The notes beneath the pieces were generated by a model. That model saw nothing but the letters and a program-made list of their open reading frames with translations. It did not search any database and was not told the DNA's origin. Positions 17,957-26,243 of a stretch of DNA of 64,000 nt are shown here, one piece after another. The number at the start of each line of letters is the position of its first letter. Positions within the stretch are counted from its first letter, which is position 1. The DNA is from Arthrobacter sp. PvP023. GTDB taxonomy: Bacteria; Actinomycetota; Actinomycetes; Actinomycetales; Micrococcaceae. The stretch covers positions 2,356,001-2,420,000 of the forward strand of contig NZ_JAFIBI010000001.1 of NCBI RefSeq assembly GCF_017832975.1, written 5' to 3'. A program made the translations under genes and the position numbers.

Positions 17957-18461
17957 CTCCGGGTTCTATGGCCCCTTGGAATACAGTGCCTGGCTGCCGT
18001 GGGCCGGCCTCGGCGTGCTGGTGCTCGTGGCTGCGTGGCTGGCCTACGTGCTCCTGAGCACCCGGCGGCGGCCCGACGTATTCGCCGTACCTCCGCCCGC
18101 GCCGCCATCGGATCCGTCCGGCCTGAAACGGGACTACCTGCGCCGGATCGATGGTGTGGCGGCTGATGCCGCGGCCGGCCGGCTGTCCGCCCGCGCCGCG
18201 CACCAGGAGCTGAGCCTGCTTATCCGGAGTTTTGTCCGCGACGTCACCGGGATCAATGCTCCACGGATGACCCTGGCTGAGCTCAACGAGCAGAACATTC
18301 CGGCGGCCGCCCTGGCTGTCAGCAGCTTCTACCCGGCGGAATTCAGCCCCGAACCCCGGGACACTGAACCCCGCTCCACTGAATCTCCCGCCACTGAACC
18401 CCGCGACGCTGCGGCGATGGCGGCGGAAACGGCCCGGGAGGTGGTCAGGACATGGAGCTGA
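17946..18461 (+). CDS. Membrane protein of MoxR operon (DUF4381-like)
   Basis: The product of about 171 residues has one N-terminal transmembrane helix (LGVLVLVAAWLAYVLLS). A cytosolic helical region follows (GLKRDYLRRIDGVAADAAAGRLSARAAHQELS and LLIRSFVRDVTG) similar to the small anchored protein between DUF58 and VWA genes in MoxR operons. The tail is low-complexity, with the repeated pattern (P/T)ESPATEPR. GTG 17946 overlaps the DUF58 gene, and the next gene starts 10 nt before its stop. The family assignment is by resemblance and position. Confidence 0.78.
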   Translation: MGNDSGFYGPLEYSAWLPWAGLGVLVLVAAWLAYVLLSTRRRPDVFAVPPPAPPSDPSGLKRDYLRRIDGVAADAAAGRLSARAAHQELSLLIRSFVRDVTGINAPRMTLAELNEQNIPAAALAVSSFYPAEFSPEPRDTEPRSTESPATEPRDAAAMAAETAREVVRTWS

Positions 18462-19471
18462 TCTTCTGGTGGATGATTCCAGTGGCCCTGCTTCTTGGCG
18501 CAGGGGCGTACTGGATGGCGCGCAGGCAGCGGGGCGACCAAGCGACCCGGCGGCCCGTGGCCCACGGCAGCCGGATCACCGAGCTGCCGGAGTATCGGGC
18601 CGCCGTGCGGCGGCACCGGCGCCTGCTCACAGTTGCCGCCGTCGCCGGCGGGGTGCTGATGGCGGCAGCCGTGGTGGCAGCAGCACGTCCCGCCGAACGA
18701 ACCACAGTCAGCCCCGAACAGCGCAACCGCGACATCATCCTGTGCCTTGACGCCTCGGGATCCATGAGCAGCGCCGACGCGGCGGTGGTGGAAGTCTTTG
18801 CCCGGCTCGCAGAGGGATTCGACGGCGAACGGCTGGGCCTGACCGTCTTCGACAGCAGCGCGGTACAGGTCTTCCCCCTCACCGATGATTACGACGTCGT
18901 GCAGGAGCAGCTTGAGGCAGCCCGGAAAGCTTTTGATGGCGCACCCGGCAGCGCCGCGTTCCTGGACGGCACATGGAACGGCGCAGGTTCCTCGCTGATC
19001 GGCGACGGGCTGGCCTCCTGCGTGCAGGGCTTCCCGGCAAACGGCGGCGGTACCGGCACGGGTGGGAACGCAACCGACGGCACGGAGGAACGATCCCGCT
19101 CCGTAGTACTGGCCACCGATAACTTCATTTCCGGTGAGCCCATCTTCACCCTGCAGGAAGCAGCGGCACTGGCCAAAAAGAAGGACGTCCGGGTCTACGC
19201 CCTCAACCCCGGAGACTTCGACTACGGCACGGACCCCGACCAGCCAGGCGTTCAGCTACGCACCGCTGCGGAAGGCACCGGCGGTGCTTACTACCCGCTG
19301 GACAGCCCGGAAGCCGTCGCGGAGATCATCCGCAGGGTCCAGTCCACAGAGGCCAGCGTCTTCAAAGCCGCCCCGCAAGCTGCCGTTTCGGACCGTGCCG
19401 AGATTCCCCTGAGCATCGCTTTGCTGTCCGGGCTGGTGCTGGCCGGCGCTACGTGGAGGCTGCGGTCATGA
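18452..19471 (+). CDS. VWA domain membrane protein, BatA-like
   Basis: The 339-residue protein has two N-terminal helices. A VWA domain follows with a complete MIDAS start DASGSMS (in IILCLDASGSMSSAD) and a C-terminal helix (IALLSGLVLAGATWRL). This is the BatA layout, with the VWA domain on the outer face held by flanking helices. GGAGG precedes ATG 18452. It overlaps the previous gene by 10 nt and the next by 4 nt (ATGA). A metal-dependent adhesion partner of the MoxR ATPase is the expected role. Confidence 0.9.
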   Translation: MELIFWWMIPVALLLGAGAYWMARRQRGDQATRRPVAHGSRITELPEYRAAVRRHRRLLTVAAVAGGVLMAAAVVAAARPAERTTVSPEQRNRDIILCLDASGSMSSADAAVVEVFARLAEGFDGERLGLTVFDSSAVQVFPLTDDYDVVQEQLEAARKAFDGAPGSAAFLDGTWNGAGSSLIGDGLASCVQGFPANGGGTGTGGNATDGTEERSRSVVLATDNFISGEPIFTLQEAAALAKKKDVRVYALNPGDFDYGTDPDQPGVQLRTAAEGTGGAYYPLDSPEAVAEIIRRVQSTEASVFKAAPQAAVSDRAEIPLSIALLSGLVLAGATWRLRS

Positions 19472-20478
19472 CGTTCCAGCCCATCTGGCCGTGGTGGATC
19501 ATGCTGCCAGTTGTTGTCGCCGTCGTCGTCTTCCTTACGTGGACGGCCGTCGGAAGCCGGCTCCGCGGCGCCGGCCTTCGCGGGTTGCTGCTGCCTTCCG
19601 GACTTGTGGTCCTGCTGCTGCTGGCGGCCCTCCGCCCGGGTGTGCCCGGCGGGAGCGTCCGGGCCGCGGCAACCGACGTGAACGTTTTCTTCGTGGTGGA
19701 TACCACCAGCAGCATCTCCGCCGAAGACTACGGCAAGGGAAGTCCAAGACTGGACGGCGTCCGGAAGGACATCATGGCCATAGCCGGGGAGCTGGCCGGG
19801 GCCCGGTTCTCCATGATCACGTTCGATTCACAGGCGGTGGTCCGGATGCCCCTGACGACGGACACATCAGCCCTTGATACGTTGACCGGCGTGCTGGAAC
19901 CCCAGATCACCATGTACTCGACAGGCAGCAGCGTCACTGCCGCCCGGACCGTCCTTAACGAACGGCTGGGGGCAGCGCGGGAGAGCCACCCGGAGCGGGC
20001 GCGGATCGTCTACTACTTCGGCGACGGCGAGCAGACCAGCGGAAGGGCACCGGAGCCTATGAACGTGGATGCTTCGCTGGTCAACGGCGGCGCGGTGCTC
20101 GGCTACGGCACAGGCCAGGGCGGGCGAATGAAGGAGAAGAGCAGCTATTCAGCCGACGAAGCCACCGGCTACATCCAGGACCGCAGCGGGGAAAACGCAG
20201 GGGACGCCGTGTCCCGAATCGACGAGGATAGGCTTCGGGGGATCGCAGCGCAGCTCGGCGTTCCCTATGTCCACCGGGCAGCTGGGGATGCAGTGGCCCC
20301 GATGATGCAGGCGGCCCGGCCCGGCGCCCTCAAGGAAGCAACGGAGTCACTCGAGGGCAGGGTGGAACTGTACTGGGCCCCGGCACTGGCCGCGTTCTTC
20401 CTCGCGCTGTGGGAGAGCCTCACGGTGCTCCGCCAGCTGAGGCAGCTCAGGCCCGGAAGACAGGAGGCCCGCGCATGA
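19468..20478 (+). CDS. VWA domain membrane protein, BatB-like
   Basis: This 336-residue paralogue of the preceding gene has two N-terminal helices (WIMLPVVVAVVVFLTW and LLLPSGLVVLLLLAAL), a VWA domain and a C-terminal helix (PALAAFFLALWESL). Its MIDAS starts DTTSSIS, with Thr in place of the first Ser of DxSxS, a conservative change that should still bind metal. ATG 19468 overlaps the BatA-like stop by ATGA, preferred over GTG 19453. A CAGGAGG site near its end serves the next gene. Confidence 0.9.
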   Translation: MTFQPIWPWWIMLPVVVAVVVFLTWTAVGSRLRGAGLRGLLLPSGLVVLLLLAALRPGVPGGSVRAAATDVNVFFVVDTTSSISAEDYGKGSPRLDGVRKDIMAIAGELAGARFSMITFDSQAVVRMPLTTDTSALDTLTGVLEPQITMYSTGSSVTAARTVLNERLGAARESHPERARIVYYFGDGEQTSGRAPEPMNVDASLVNGGAVLGYGTGQGGRMKEKSSYSADEATGYIQDRSGENAGDAVSRIDEDRLRGIAAQLGVPYVHRAAGDAVAPMMQAARPGALKEATESLEGRVELYWAPALAAFFLALWESLTVLRQLRQLRPGRQEARA

Positions 20479-21245
20479 CCCGGGCCGCGGGCCTGCAACC
20501 GGTGCAGGACCTGCGCAAGCGTCGACGGCGCCGTTTGCTGCTGGGGTCCGCAGTGCCTGGGTCAATCGCCGTGGCGCTCGCCGTCAAGCTCCTGAGCGTC
20601 GGCTACCTGGGCGGCGAGGCGGCAGGATCGTTCGGCCGCGGCGACCAGGCCGCCCTTGCCTCCGCGGCATCCGGACTGGGCATCGCCAATATCGTGGAAC
20701 GGCACAAAGCGCCTTTTGCGGCCGCCGATGCACTGGTGCTGGGCGGGGACTACGACGGTGCCCGGGTCCTCTTCGAGGCAGCCCTCGCTGACGCCCCGCC
20801 GGCTGACGAATGCAAGGTGCGCGTCAACCTGGTCCTGAGCATCGAACGGCTGGCAGACAAGGCCGTCGAGTCGGGTGGCTCCGGCGCCGAAGCCGGCCAC
20901 CTTTACGGCGACGGACTGGCGGCGGTCAAGGCCGCTCCGCCCGGGTGCTTCAATCCCCAGGGCAGCGAGGCCGCCGCCAACGGGGCGGACGGCGAAGGCG
21001 ACCGCCTCAGGGAAGCGGAACAACGGCTGCAGGGCAAAGCGGACAAACTCGGAGACGCCGCGTCCGGCACCGAACCCGGGTCCGGCGACAAGCAGCCGCA
21101 GCCCGATCCGGAACCGCAGCAGAGCCAGCTGGACAAGCTGGCGGAGCAGGCCAGGTCCGCGCAGCGGGAACGCAACGGTGGCATGCAGCGGGACGAGTAC
21201 CTCAGGAAGGCCGACACCGGATCTAGCACAGACAAACCCTGGTGA
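20475..21245 (+). CDS. TPR-like anchored protein, BatC-like position
   Basis: The 256-residue product has a very basic N-terminus (LRKRRRRRLLLG) and one membrane helix. A TPR-like helical repeat follows (APFAAADALVLGGDYDGARVLFEAAL), then a low-complexity charged C-terminus rich in Gln, Glu and Lys. In Bat operons the third protein (BatC) carries TPRs, so a scaffolding role beside the two VWA proteins is plausible. ATG 20475 overlaps the previous stop (ATGA). It is the last tightly coupled gene of the MoxR operon. Confidence 0.8.
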   Translation: MTRAAGLQPVQDLRKRRRRRLLLGSAVPGSIAVALAVKLLSVGYLGGEAAGSFGRGDQAALASAASGLGIANIVERHKAPFAAADALVLGGDYDGARVLFEAALADAPPADECKVRVNLVLSIERLADKAVESGGSGAEAGHLYGDGLAAVKAAPPGCFNPQGSEAAANGADGEGDRLREAEQRLQGKADKLGDAASGTEPGSGDKQPQPDPEPQQSQLDKLAEQARSAQRERNGGMQRDEYLRKADTGSSTDKPW

Positions 21246-21338
21246 TCCGCGGAGGTTGCGACCAATTCCCCTAGCGCCGGGAGTTATCCTCCACCACGCT
21301 GATAAGGGGGAAGCCGAACAACAGAGCGGCGGCAGCGG

Positions 21339-22232
21339 ATGAAAATCGCAAGGTATGTCAACGGGCCTCAATGGATGTGGGCTTCGTGGCTGGTTGCGGC
21401 GATGCTCTCGCTGGCGTTCCTGGACCTGACTCTCTACGGTTTGGTGATCCCGGCTTCAGCACTTGTGCTCGCTCTCCTCGCAGGTCCCGGACTCCGGAGG
21501 TCCGGGAACGCACGGCCACGAGTCGACAAGCTGGACCTGGCCGTGGTTGCGGCACTGTACCTCGCCGTCGTCGCGCTCTTCCGACTGGCATTCACGGTCT
21601 TCACCACGGCCAACGTCCTGGGCCTCTTCCTGTGCTTCGGCACCGGGCTTGTCCTGGGAGTCGCGGGGCCGGTCTTCTACACGGTGCGGCGGCGGCGGCC
21701 TTTGTCTGACCTGGGCCTGTGGCTGGGAAACTGGAAAGAGGCTGTCATCCTGGGCCTTGTCCTTTCCGCAATCCAGTTCGCCATCACCCTCCGGGGTTAT
21801 ACGCTGCCGGCGCCCGTGGACTGGATTCCGCTGCTGGTGATGTCGCTGACCGTCGGGGCCTTTGAGACGGTCTTCTTTAGAGGATTCGTCCAGACGCGCC
21901 TGAGTGCAAGCCTGGGCCCGGCCCCCGGGATCGCGCTGGCGGCGGCCCTGTACGCGGTGTACCACGTCGGCTACGGGATGAGCGGGCAAGGGATGGTCTT
22001 CCTGTTCGGCCTCGGCGTCGTCTACGCCGTGGCCTTTGCGCTGGTCCGGAACGTTCTTGTCCTGTGGCCGCTGCTCACCCCGCTGGGTTCGTTCTTCAAC
22101 AACCTCAACAGCGGGGATATCGAGCTGCCCTGGGAAGCGATCCTTGGATTCGCCGATGTCCTGGGCCTGATGGCCGCCGCGGTGTGGTTGGGGCACCGGA
22201 GGATACGGAAGGCAGCCGGCCGCCAGCCCTGA
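21339..22232 (+). CDS. CPBP-family intramembrane glutamic protease-like protein
   Basis: The 297-residue protein has about eight membrane helices. The CPBP/Abi region contains FETVFFRGFVQTRL, where the family normally shows EExxFRG. Only the first of the two glutamates is present here (Glu then Thr). The His motif (LYAVYHVGYG) and the late GSFFNNLN segment are present. CPBP proteins cleave prenylated or bacteriocin-related substrates or act in self-immunity. With a Glu missing, activity is uncertain. It follows the MoxR operon by 93 nt and may be part of it. Confidence 0.82.
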   Translation: MKIARYVNGPQWMWASWLVAAMLSLAFLDLTLYGLVIPASALVLALLAGPGLRRSGNARPRVDKLDLAVVAALYLAVVALFRLAFTVFTTANVLGLFLCFGTGLVLGVAGPVFYTVRRRRPLSDLGLWLGNWKEAVILGLVLSAIQFAITLRGYTLPAPVDWIPLLVMSLTVGAFETVFFRGFVQTRLSASLGPAPGIALAAALYAVYHVGYGMSGQGMVFLFGLGVVYAVAFALVRNVLVLWPLLTPLGSFFNNLNSGDIELPWEAILGFADVLGLMAAAVWLGHRRIRKAAGRQP

Positions 22233-22617
22233 ATCCGCAGGCAGCCGCGCACATCATTCCGGGTGCTGGTCAATTGCAGGCGTTTCGGCGAACAATGTTC
22301 TGCGCGGCGACGCAACAGAGCGTAAAGGTGCGTCTTAATTCGGGAGCCAGCTTGAACGCCGCGGAGCAGGGCCCTAGAGTCTTATACAAGTTACCGAGGT
22401 AACGTGTCAGCGATCCTCCGGCAGGAGGGTGTGGGTGCCCCCATGTGGGCCTGACATTTGCTCACGGACAACTTCCTGTCAGGCGTAACAGTCGCGGCTG
22501 CGCCCTGCCGAAGTTTTCTCCGTGTTCCCAAACTCAAATTCATTGACGGTTCAGCGTTTCCGAGGTCCCCTGGACTGAGGCTCGGCTGCCGGCAATGGCT
22601 CAAAGCCAAGGACGCAA
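22233..22617 (+). promoter_or_regulatory. metF leader region: 385 bp with structured RNA and a short upstream ORF
   Basis: No protein gene of normal size is present. A 14-bp dyad (22390-22403, GTTACC-GA-GGTAAC) follows a TATACA hexamer (22383-22388). Downstream, TGTCAG (22405-22410) pairs with CTGACA (22451-22456), enclosing two hairpins (22415-22428 and 22431-22444). The 8-nt arm GCCTGACA (22449-22456) is also perfectly complementary to TGTCAGGC (22477-22484), so the two foldings exclude each other. A 16-codon ORF (22404-22454) starts with GTG after GAGG. A nested hairpin (22560-22585) and a small one (22596-22608) precede the metF ribosome-binding site. It does not match cobalamin, SAM or SAH riboswitch consensus as I know them. 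Confidence 0.5.
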
Positions 22618-23589
22618 ATGTCTCCACCTAGCCTTATTGACACACATCCGAATCTCTCCGACGCCGCCCCGGTGGCGCTTTCGTACGAGCTGTTCCCGCC
22701 GCGTTCTCCGGCGGCCGCCGAGTCGCTCTGGACGACTATTGGCGAGCTGGAAGCCACGGACCCGGACTACGTTTCCGTGACGTACGGCGCCAGTGGATCA
22801 AACCGGGACACCGCCGTCGAACTCATCAACCGGCTCCTGCTCGAGACGACGCTGCGCCCGCTGGCCCACCTGACCTGCGTAGGCAACACGCCGGAGGAAC
22901 TCTCCGAGATCATCGGTGAGCTCCTCGACGTGGGCGTCCGCGGGATCCTGGCCCTCCGCGGTGACAGGCCCAAGGACGGAGCGGCACCGGTTACCGGTTC
23001 CCTTCGGTACGCCCAGGACCTGATCGAACTGATCCGCCGCGTGGAGCAGCGCCGTTCGGCCCTGCTGTGTGCCGGCAAAGTGGCGGTCGGCGTGGCCGCG
23101 TACCCGACGCGGCACCCGGAATCACCCACCGAAGCCCACGACGTCGAGGTGCTGCTCGCCAAGCAGCGCTCCGGGGCGGACTTCGCCATCACGCAGGTGT
23201 TCTTCCACACGGAGCAGTTCGCCGACCTCATCACAAGGGCGCGCCGGGCCGGGGTCACCATCCCCATCATCCCGGGCGTTATGCCCCTAACCAGCGTGCG
23301 GCGGCTCAACCGGCTGGCTGAGCTGACCGGCGTCGAACCCGCACCGGAACTGATGGCGCGCCTGGCAGCCGCGGACACCGACGCCGAGCGCCGGCTGATC
23401 GGAGTCCGGGCAACGGTGGACCTGGCCAACGCAGCCCTGGATGCCGGAGCACCGGGCATCCACCTGTACACCTTCAACGAACACGCGTGTGCTCTGGAGG
23501 TCCTGGACAAGCTGGCCCTGCCGCGCCCGGCCCGTCCGGCGAGCAGGCTCAATGCCATTGCCCGCCGCCACCAGGAAATGGCCAGCTGA
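22618..23589 (+). CDS. metF: Methylenetetrahydrofolate reductase
   Basis: MetF reduces 5,10-methylene-THF to 5-methyl-THF, the methyl donor for methionine synthesis. The 323-residue TIM-barrel protein begins VALSYELFPPRS and contains DPDYVSVTYGASGSNRDTA, LAHLTCVGNTPEEL, ILALRGDRP and DFAITQVFFHTEQF, all typical of MetF. AAGGA at 22608-22612 lies 5 nt before ATG 22618. It is followed by metE, which uses its product. Confidence 0.96.
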   Translation: MSPPSLIDTHPNLSDAAPVALSYELFPPRSPAAAESLWTTIGELEATDPDYVSVTYGASGSNRDTAVELINRLLLETTLRPLAHLTCVGNTPEELSEIIGELLDVGVRGILALRGDRPKDGAAPVTGSLRYAQDLIELIRRVEQRRSALLCAGKVAVGVAAYPTRHPESPTEAHDVEVLLAKQRSGADFAITQVFFHTEQFADLITRARRAGVTIPIIPGVMPLTSVRRLNRLAELTGVEPAPELMARLAAADTDAERRLIGVRATVDLANAALDAGAPGIHLYTFNEHACALEVLDKLALPRPARPASRLNAIARRHQEMAS

Positions 23590-23604
23590 GCCGGCTCCGC
23601 CCGA

Positions 23605-23674
23605 CAGCACCGCCCGCCCGACAGCACCGCCCGCCCGCGGCACGCACCGCACGTTCGGCAGCACCGCCCGCCCG
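23605..23674. repeat. Three copies of a 16-bp GC repeat between metF and metE
   Basis: CAGCACCGCCCGCCCG occurs at 23605-23620, 23622-23637 and 23659-23674 (spacings 17 and 37 bp) in the 161-bp gap. The segment is pyrimidine-rich on this strand and shows no terminator. It may be slippage-derived spacer or carry protein-binding sites. Confidence 0.75.
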
Positions 23675-23750
23675 TGGCTCCGGCGCGCCCTCCGGCATTG
23701 ACACTTTCATCCAACACCCCTGACTTTCACCAACACCCAAGGAATTCCAC

Positions 23751-26111
23751 ATGACTGAGCAGAACACCCCGGCCGTGACCACTCCCTTCCCGTCCGCTTC
23801 GATCCTGGGCTACCCGCGCATCGGCCGCCGCCGCGAACTGAAGAAGGCCGTCGAAGCCTACTGGGCCGGCAAGATCGACGCCGCCGCCCTCGATGCCGCA
23901 GCGAAGGAAATCCAGCTGGGCACCGCCAAGCGCCTGCAGGGACTCGGCCTGACCGAAGCCGCCGCTGTTCCGGGCACCTTCTCCTTCTACGACCAGGTGC
24001 TCGACGCCGCCGCCCACCTCGGCGCCGTGCCGGCCCGTTTCGGCAACCTCCTCAACGCCGAGGGACAGCTGGACATCGACGGCTACTTCACCCTGGCCCG
24101 CGGCACCAAGGACGAGCAGCCGCTGGAAATGACCAAGTGGTTCGACACCAACTACCACTACCTGGTGCCGGAAATCGGCCCCGAGACCAAGTTCGCGCTG
24201 ACCTCCAACCGCATCGTAGAGGAGTTTGAGTACGCCCTCGCCAACGGCGTGGAGACCCGCCCGTACATTGTGGGTCCGGTCACCTTCCTGCTCCTGAGCA
24301 AGGCTTCCGACGACGCCCCGGCCGGTTTCAGCCCGCTATCCCGCCTCGAGGACGTCCTGCCGGTCTACACTGCACTGCTGGAGAAGCTGGCCGCCGCCGG
24401 AGCAAGCTGGATCCAGCTCGACGAGCCCGCCCTCGTGGTTGACCAGGACACCTCCGCCGAAGCGATCCAGGCCGCCGTTGCCCGCTCCTACGAGGTCCTG
24501 TCCGCTGCAGCCCGCCGCCCGCAGCTGTTCGTTTCCACCCCGTACGGCGCACTCAATGGCCAGCTTGGCACCCTCGCGGCCACCAATATCGACGCCCTGC
24601 ACATCGACGTCTTCAAGGGCGCGGTTCCCTCCGCAGCGGCACTCGCTGCACTGGGCAGCAAGACCCTGGTCGCCGGCGTCGTTGACGGCCACAACATCTG
24701 GCGCAACGATCTCGCCGCCTCTGCGGAGAAGATCGCCGAACTGAAGAAGTCCGTGGCCAAGCTCGCGGTCAGCACCTCCACCTCCACCCAGCACGTCCCG
24801 CACGACGTCGAGGAAGAGACCCAGCTGTCCGAGCAGCTCCGCAGCTGGCTGGCATTCGCCGACCAGAAGGCCGTTGAAGTGGCAACCCTCGCCGGCCTGC
24901 TGACGGATGCCGCCGGTGTTGAAACAAACACAGTGCAGCAGGCCATCGACGAAGCCACCCGCATCATCGCGTCCCGCGCCGCCGCCGAGGGTGTGCAGCG
25001 CGCCGATGTCCGGGCCCGCACCGCCGCCCTGACCCCGGCCGACTTCAACCGCTCCGAGTACTCGGTCCGAGAAGCAGCCCAGGAAGAGGCCCTGCACCTG
25101 CCGCCGCTGCCCACCACCACCATCGGCTCCTTCCCGCAGACCTCCGAAATCCGTTCCGCCCGCGCCCGTAACAACAAGGGCGACCTCACCGACGAGCAGT
25201 ACGAGCAGCTCATGAAGGACGAGATCAAGCGCGTTGTGGAGCTCCAGGAAGAGCTCGGCTACGACGTCCTGGTCCACGGCGAGCCCGAGCGCAACGACAT
25301 GGTCCAGTACTTCGCCGAGAACCTGGAAGGCTTCGACGTCACGGTCCACGGCTGGGTCCAGTCCTACGGCTCACGCTGCACCCGTCCGTCCATCCTGTGG
25401 GGCGACGTCACCCGCAGCGCCCCCATCACGGTGAAGTGGGCCGAGTACGCCCAGTCGCTGACCAGCAAACCGATGAAGGGCATGCTCACCGGTCCGGTCA
25501 CCATCCTGGCCTGGTCCTTCGTCCGCGACGACCAGCCGCTGGGCGAAACCGCCAACCAGGTCGGCCTGGCCCTGCGCGACGAAATCGCCGACCTCGAAGC
25601 AGCCGGCATCAAGGTCATCCAGGTGGACGAGCCCGCACTGCGCGAACTCCTTCCCCTGCGCAAAGCCGACCAGGCCGCGTACCTGGACTGGTCCGTCAAC
25701 TCGTTCCGCCTGGCCACTGCCGGTGCTGCCGATTCCACGCAGATCCACACCCACCTGTGCTACTCGGAGTTCGGCGCCATCATCGACGCGATCGACGGAC
25801 TGGATGCTGACGTCACCTCGATCGAGGCCGCACGCTCCCGCATGGAAGTTGTCCACGACCTCGAGTCCCACGGCTTCGGCCGCGGCGTTGGCCCGGGCGT
25901 CTACGACATCCACTCGCCGCGCGTCCCGGGTGAGCAGGAAGTCACCGAGCTGCTCAGCACCGCCGTGAAGCACGTCCCGTCCCGCCAGCTCTGGGTCAAC
26001 CCGGACTGCGGCCTGAAGACCCGCGGCTACGCAGAGACCGAAGAGTCCCTGCGTAACCTCGTCGCGGCCACCAAGACGGTCCGCGCTGAACTGCTCGAAG
26101 CAGCCAGGTAA
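23751..26111 (+). CDS. metE: Cobalamin-independent methionine synthase
   Basis: MetE transfers the methyl group of 5-methyl-THF-polyglutamate to homocysteine without B12. The 786-residue protein shows both barrels, with N-terminal SILGYPRIGRRRELKKAVE and the C-terminal catalytic half beginning LPTTTIGSFPQTSEIR. The zinc ligands are visible in HTHLCYSEF and WVNPDCGLKTR. Length is normal for actinobacterial MetE. It lies 161 nt after metF and ends at a strong bidirectional terminator, consistent with a metF-metE unit governed by the leader before metF. Confidence 0.97.
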   Translation: MTEQNTPAVTTPFPSASILGYPRIGRRRELKKAVEAYWAGKIDAAALDAAAKEIQLGTAKRLQGLGLTEAAAVPGTFSFYDQVLDAAAHLGAVPARFGNLLNAEGQLDIDGYFTLARGTKDEQPLEMTKWFDTNYHYLVPEIGPETKFALTSNRIVEEFEYALANGVETRPYIVGPVTFLLLSKASDDAPAGFSPLSRLEDVLPVYTALLEKLAAAGASWIQLDEPALVVDQDTSAEAIQAAVARSYEVLSAAARRPQLFVSTPYGALNGQLGTLAATNIDALHIDVFKGAVPSAAALAALGSKTLVAGVVDGHNIWRNDLAASAEKIAELKKSVAKLAVSTSTSTQHVPHDVEEETQLSEQLRSWLAFADQKAVEVATLAGLLTDAAGVETNTVQQAIDEATRIIASRAAAEGVQRADVRARTAALTPADFNRSEYSVREAAQEEALHLPPLPTTTIGSFPQTSEIRSARARNNKGDLTDEQYEQLMKDEIKRVVELQEELGYDVLVHGEPERNDMVQYFAENLEGFDVTVHGWVQSYGSRCTRPSILWGDVTRSAPITVKWAEYAQSLTSKPMKGMLTGPVTILAWSFVRDDQPLGETANQVGLALRDEIADLEAAGIKVIQVDEPALRELLPLRKADQAAYLDWSVNSFRLATAGAADSTQIHTHLCYSEFGAIIDAIDGLDADVTSIEAARSRMEVVHDLESHGFGRGVGPGVYDIHSPRVPGEQEVTELLSTAVKHVPSRQLWVNPDCGLKTRGYAETEESLRNLVAATKTVRAELLEAAR

Positions 26112-26128
26112 CAACCACTGACTAAAGC

Positions 26129-26175
26129 ACGACGGCGCCCGGTCACTTTTTAGGTGACCGGGCGCCGTCGTCGTT
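26129..26175. terminator. Bidirectional terminator between metE and the DUF2004 gene
   Basis: An 18-bp perfect stem (26129-26146 with 26154-26171) has a 7-nt loop and lies between convergent genes 17 nt after the metE stop. It has a short T-rich end on the plus strand. The stem is long enough to act in both directions. Confidence 0.85.
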
Positions 26176-26183
26176 AATCACGC

Positions 26184-26243
26184 ATCGACTGCTGAGCAAC
26201 TGCCCTTTTGACCGCTCAAAAGGGCGCCCACGGAGCAGTCGAT
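26184..26243. repeat. Nested 60-bp inverted repeat with symmetric internal loop
   Basis: Outer arms 26184-26193 and 26234-26243 (10 bp) and inner arms 26202-26211 and 26216-26225 (10 bp) are perfect. They are separated by internal-loop sides of 8 nt each and a 4-nt apical loop. The right arm touches the stop codon of the minus-strand gene. It may be that gene's terminator or a dispersed palindromic repeat. Confidence 0.7.

Noticed and set aside
22380..22620. Cobalamin, SAM or SAH riboswitch before metF
   Set aside because: I looked for their conserved core sequences and found none. The leader is reported instead as an unassigned structured region.
23605..23674. CRISPR array
   Set aside because: Repeats are only 16 bp, spacers are 1 and 21 bp and unequal, and no cas genes are present.
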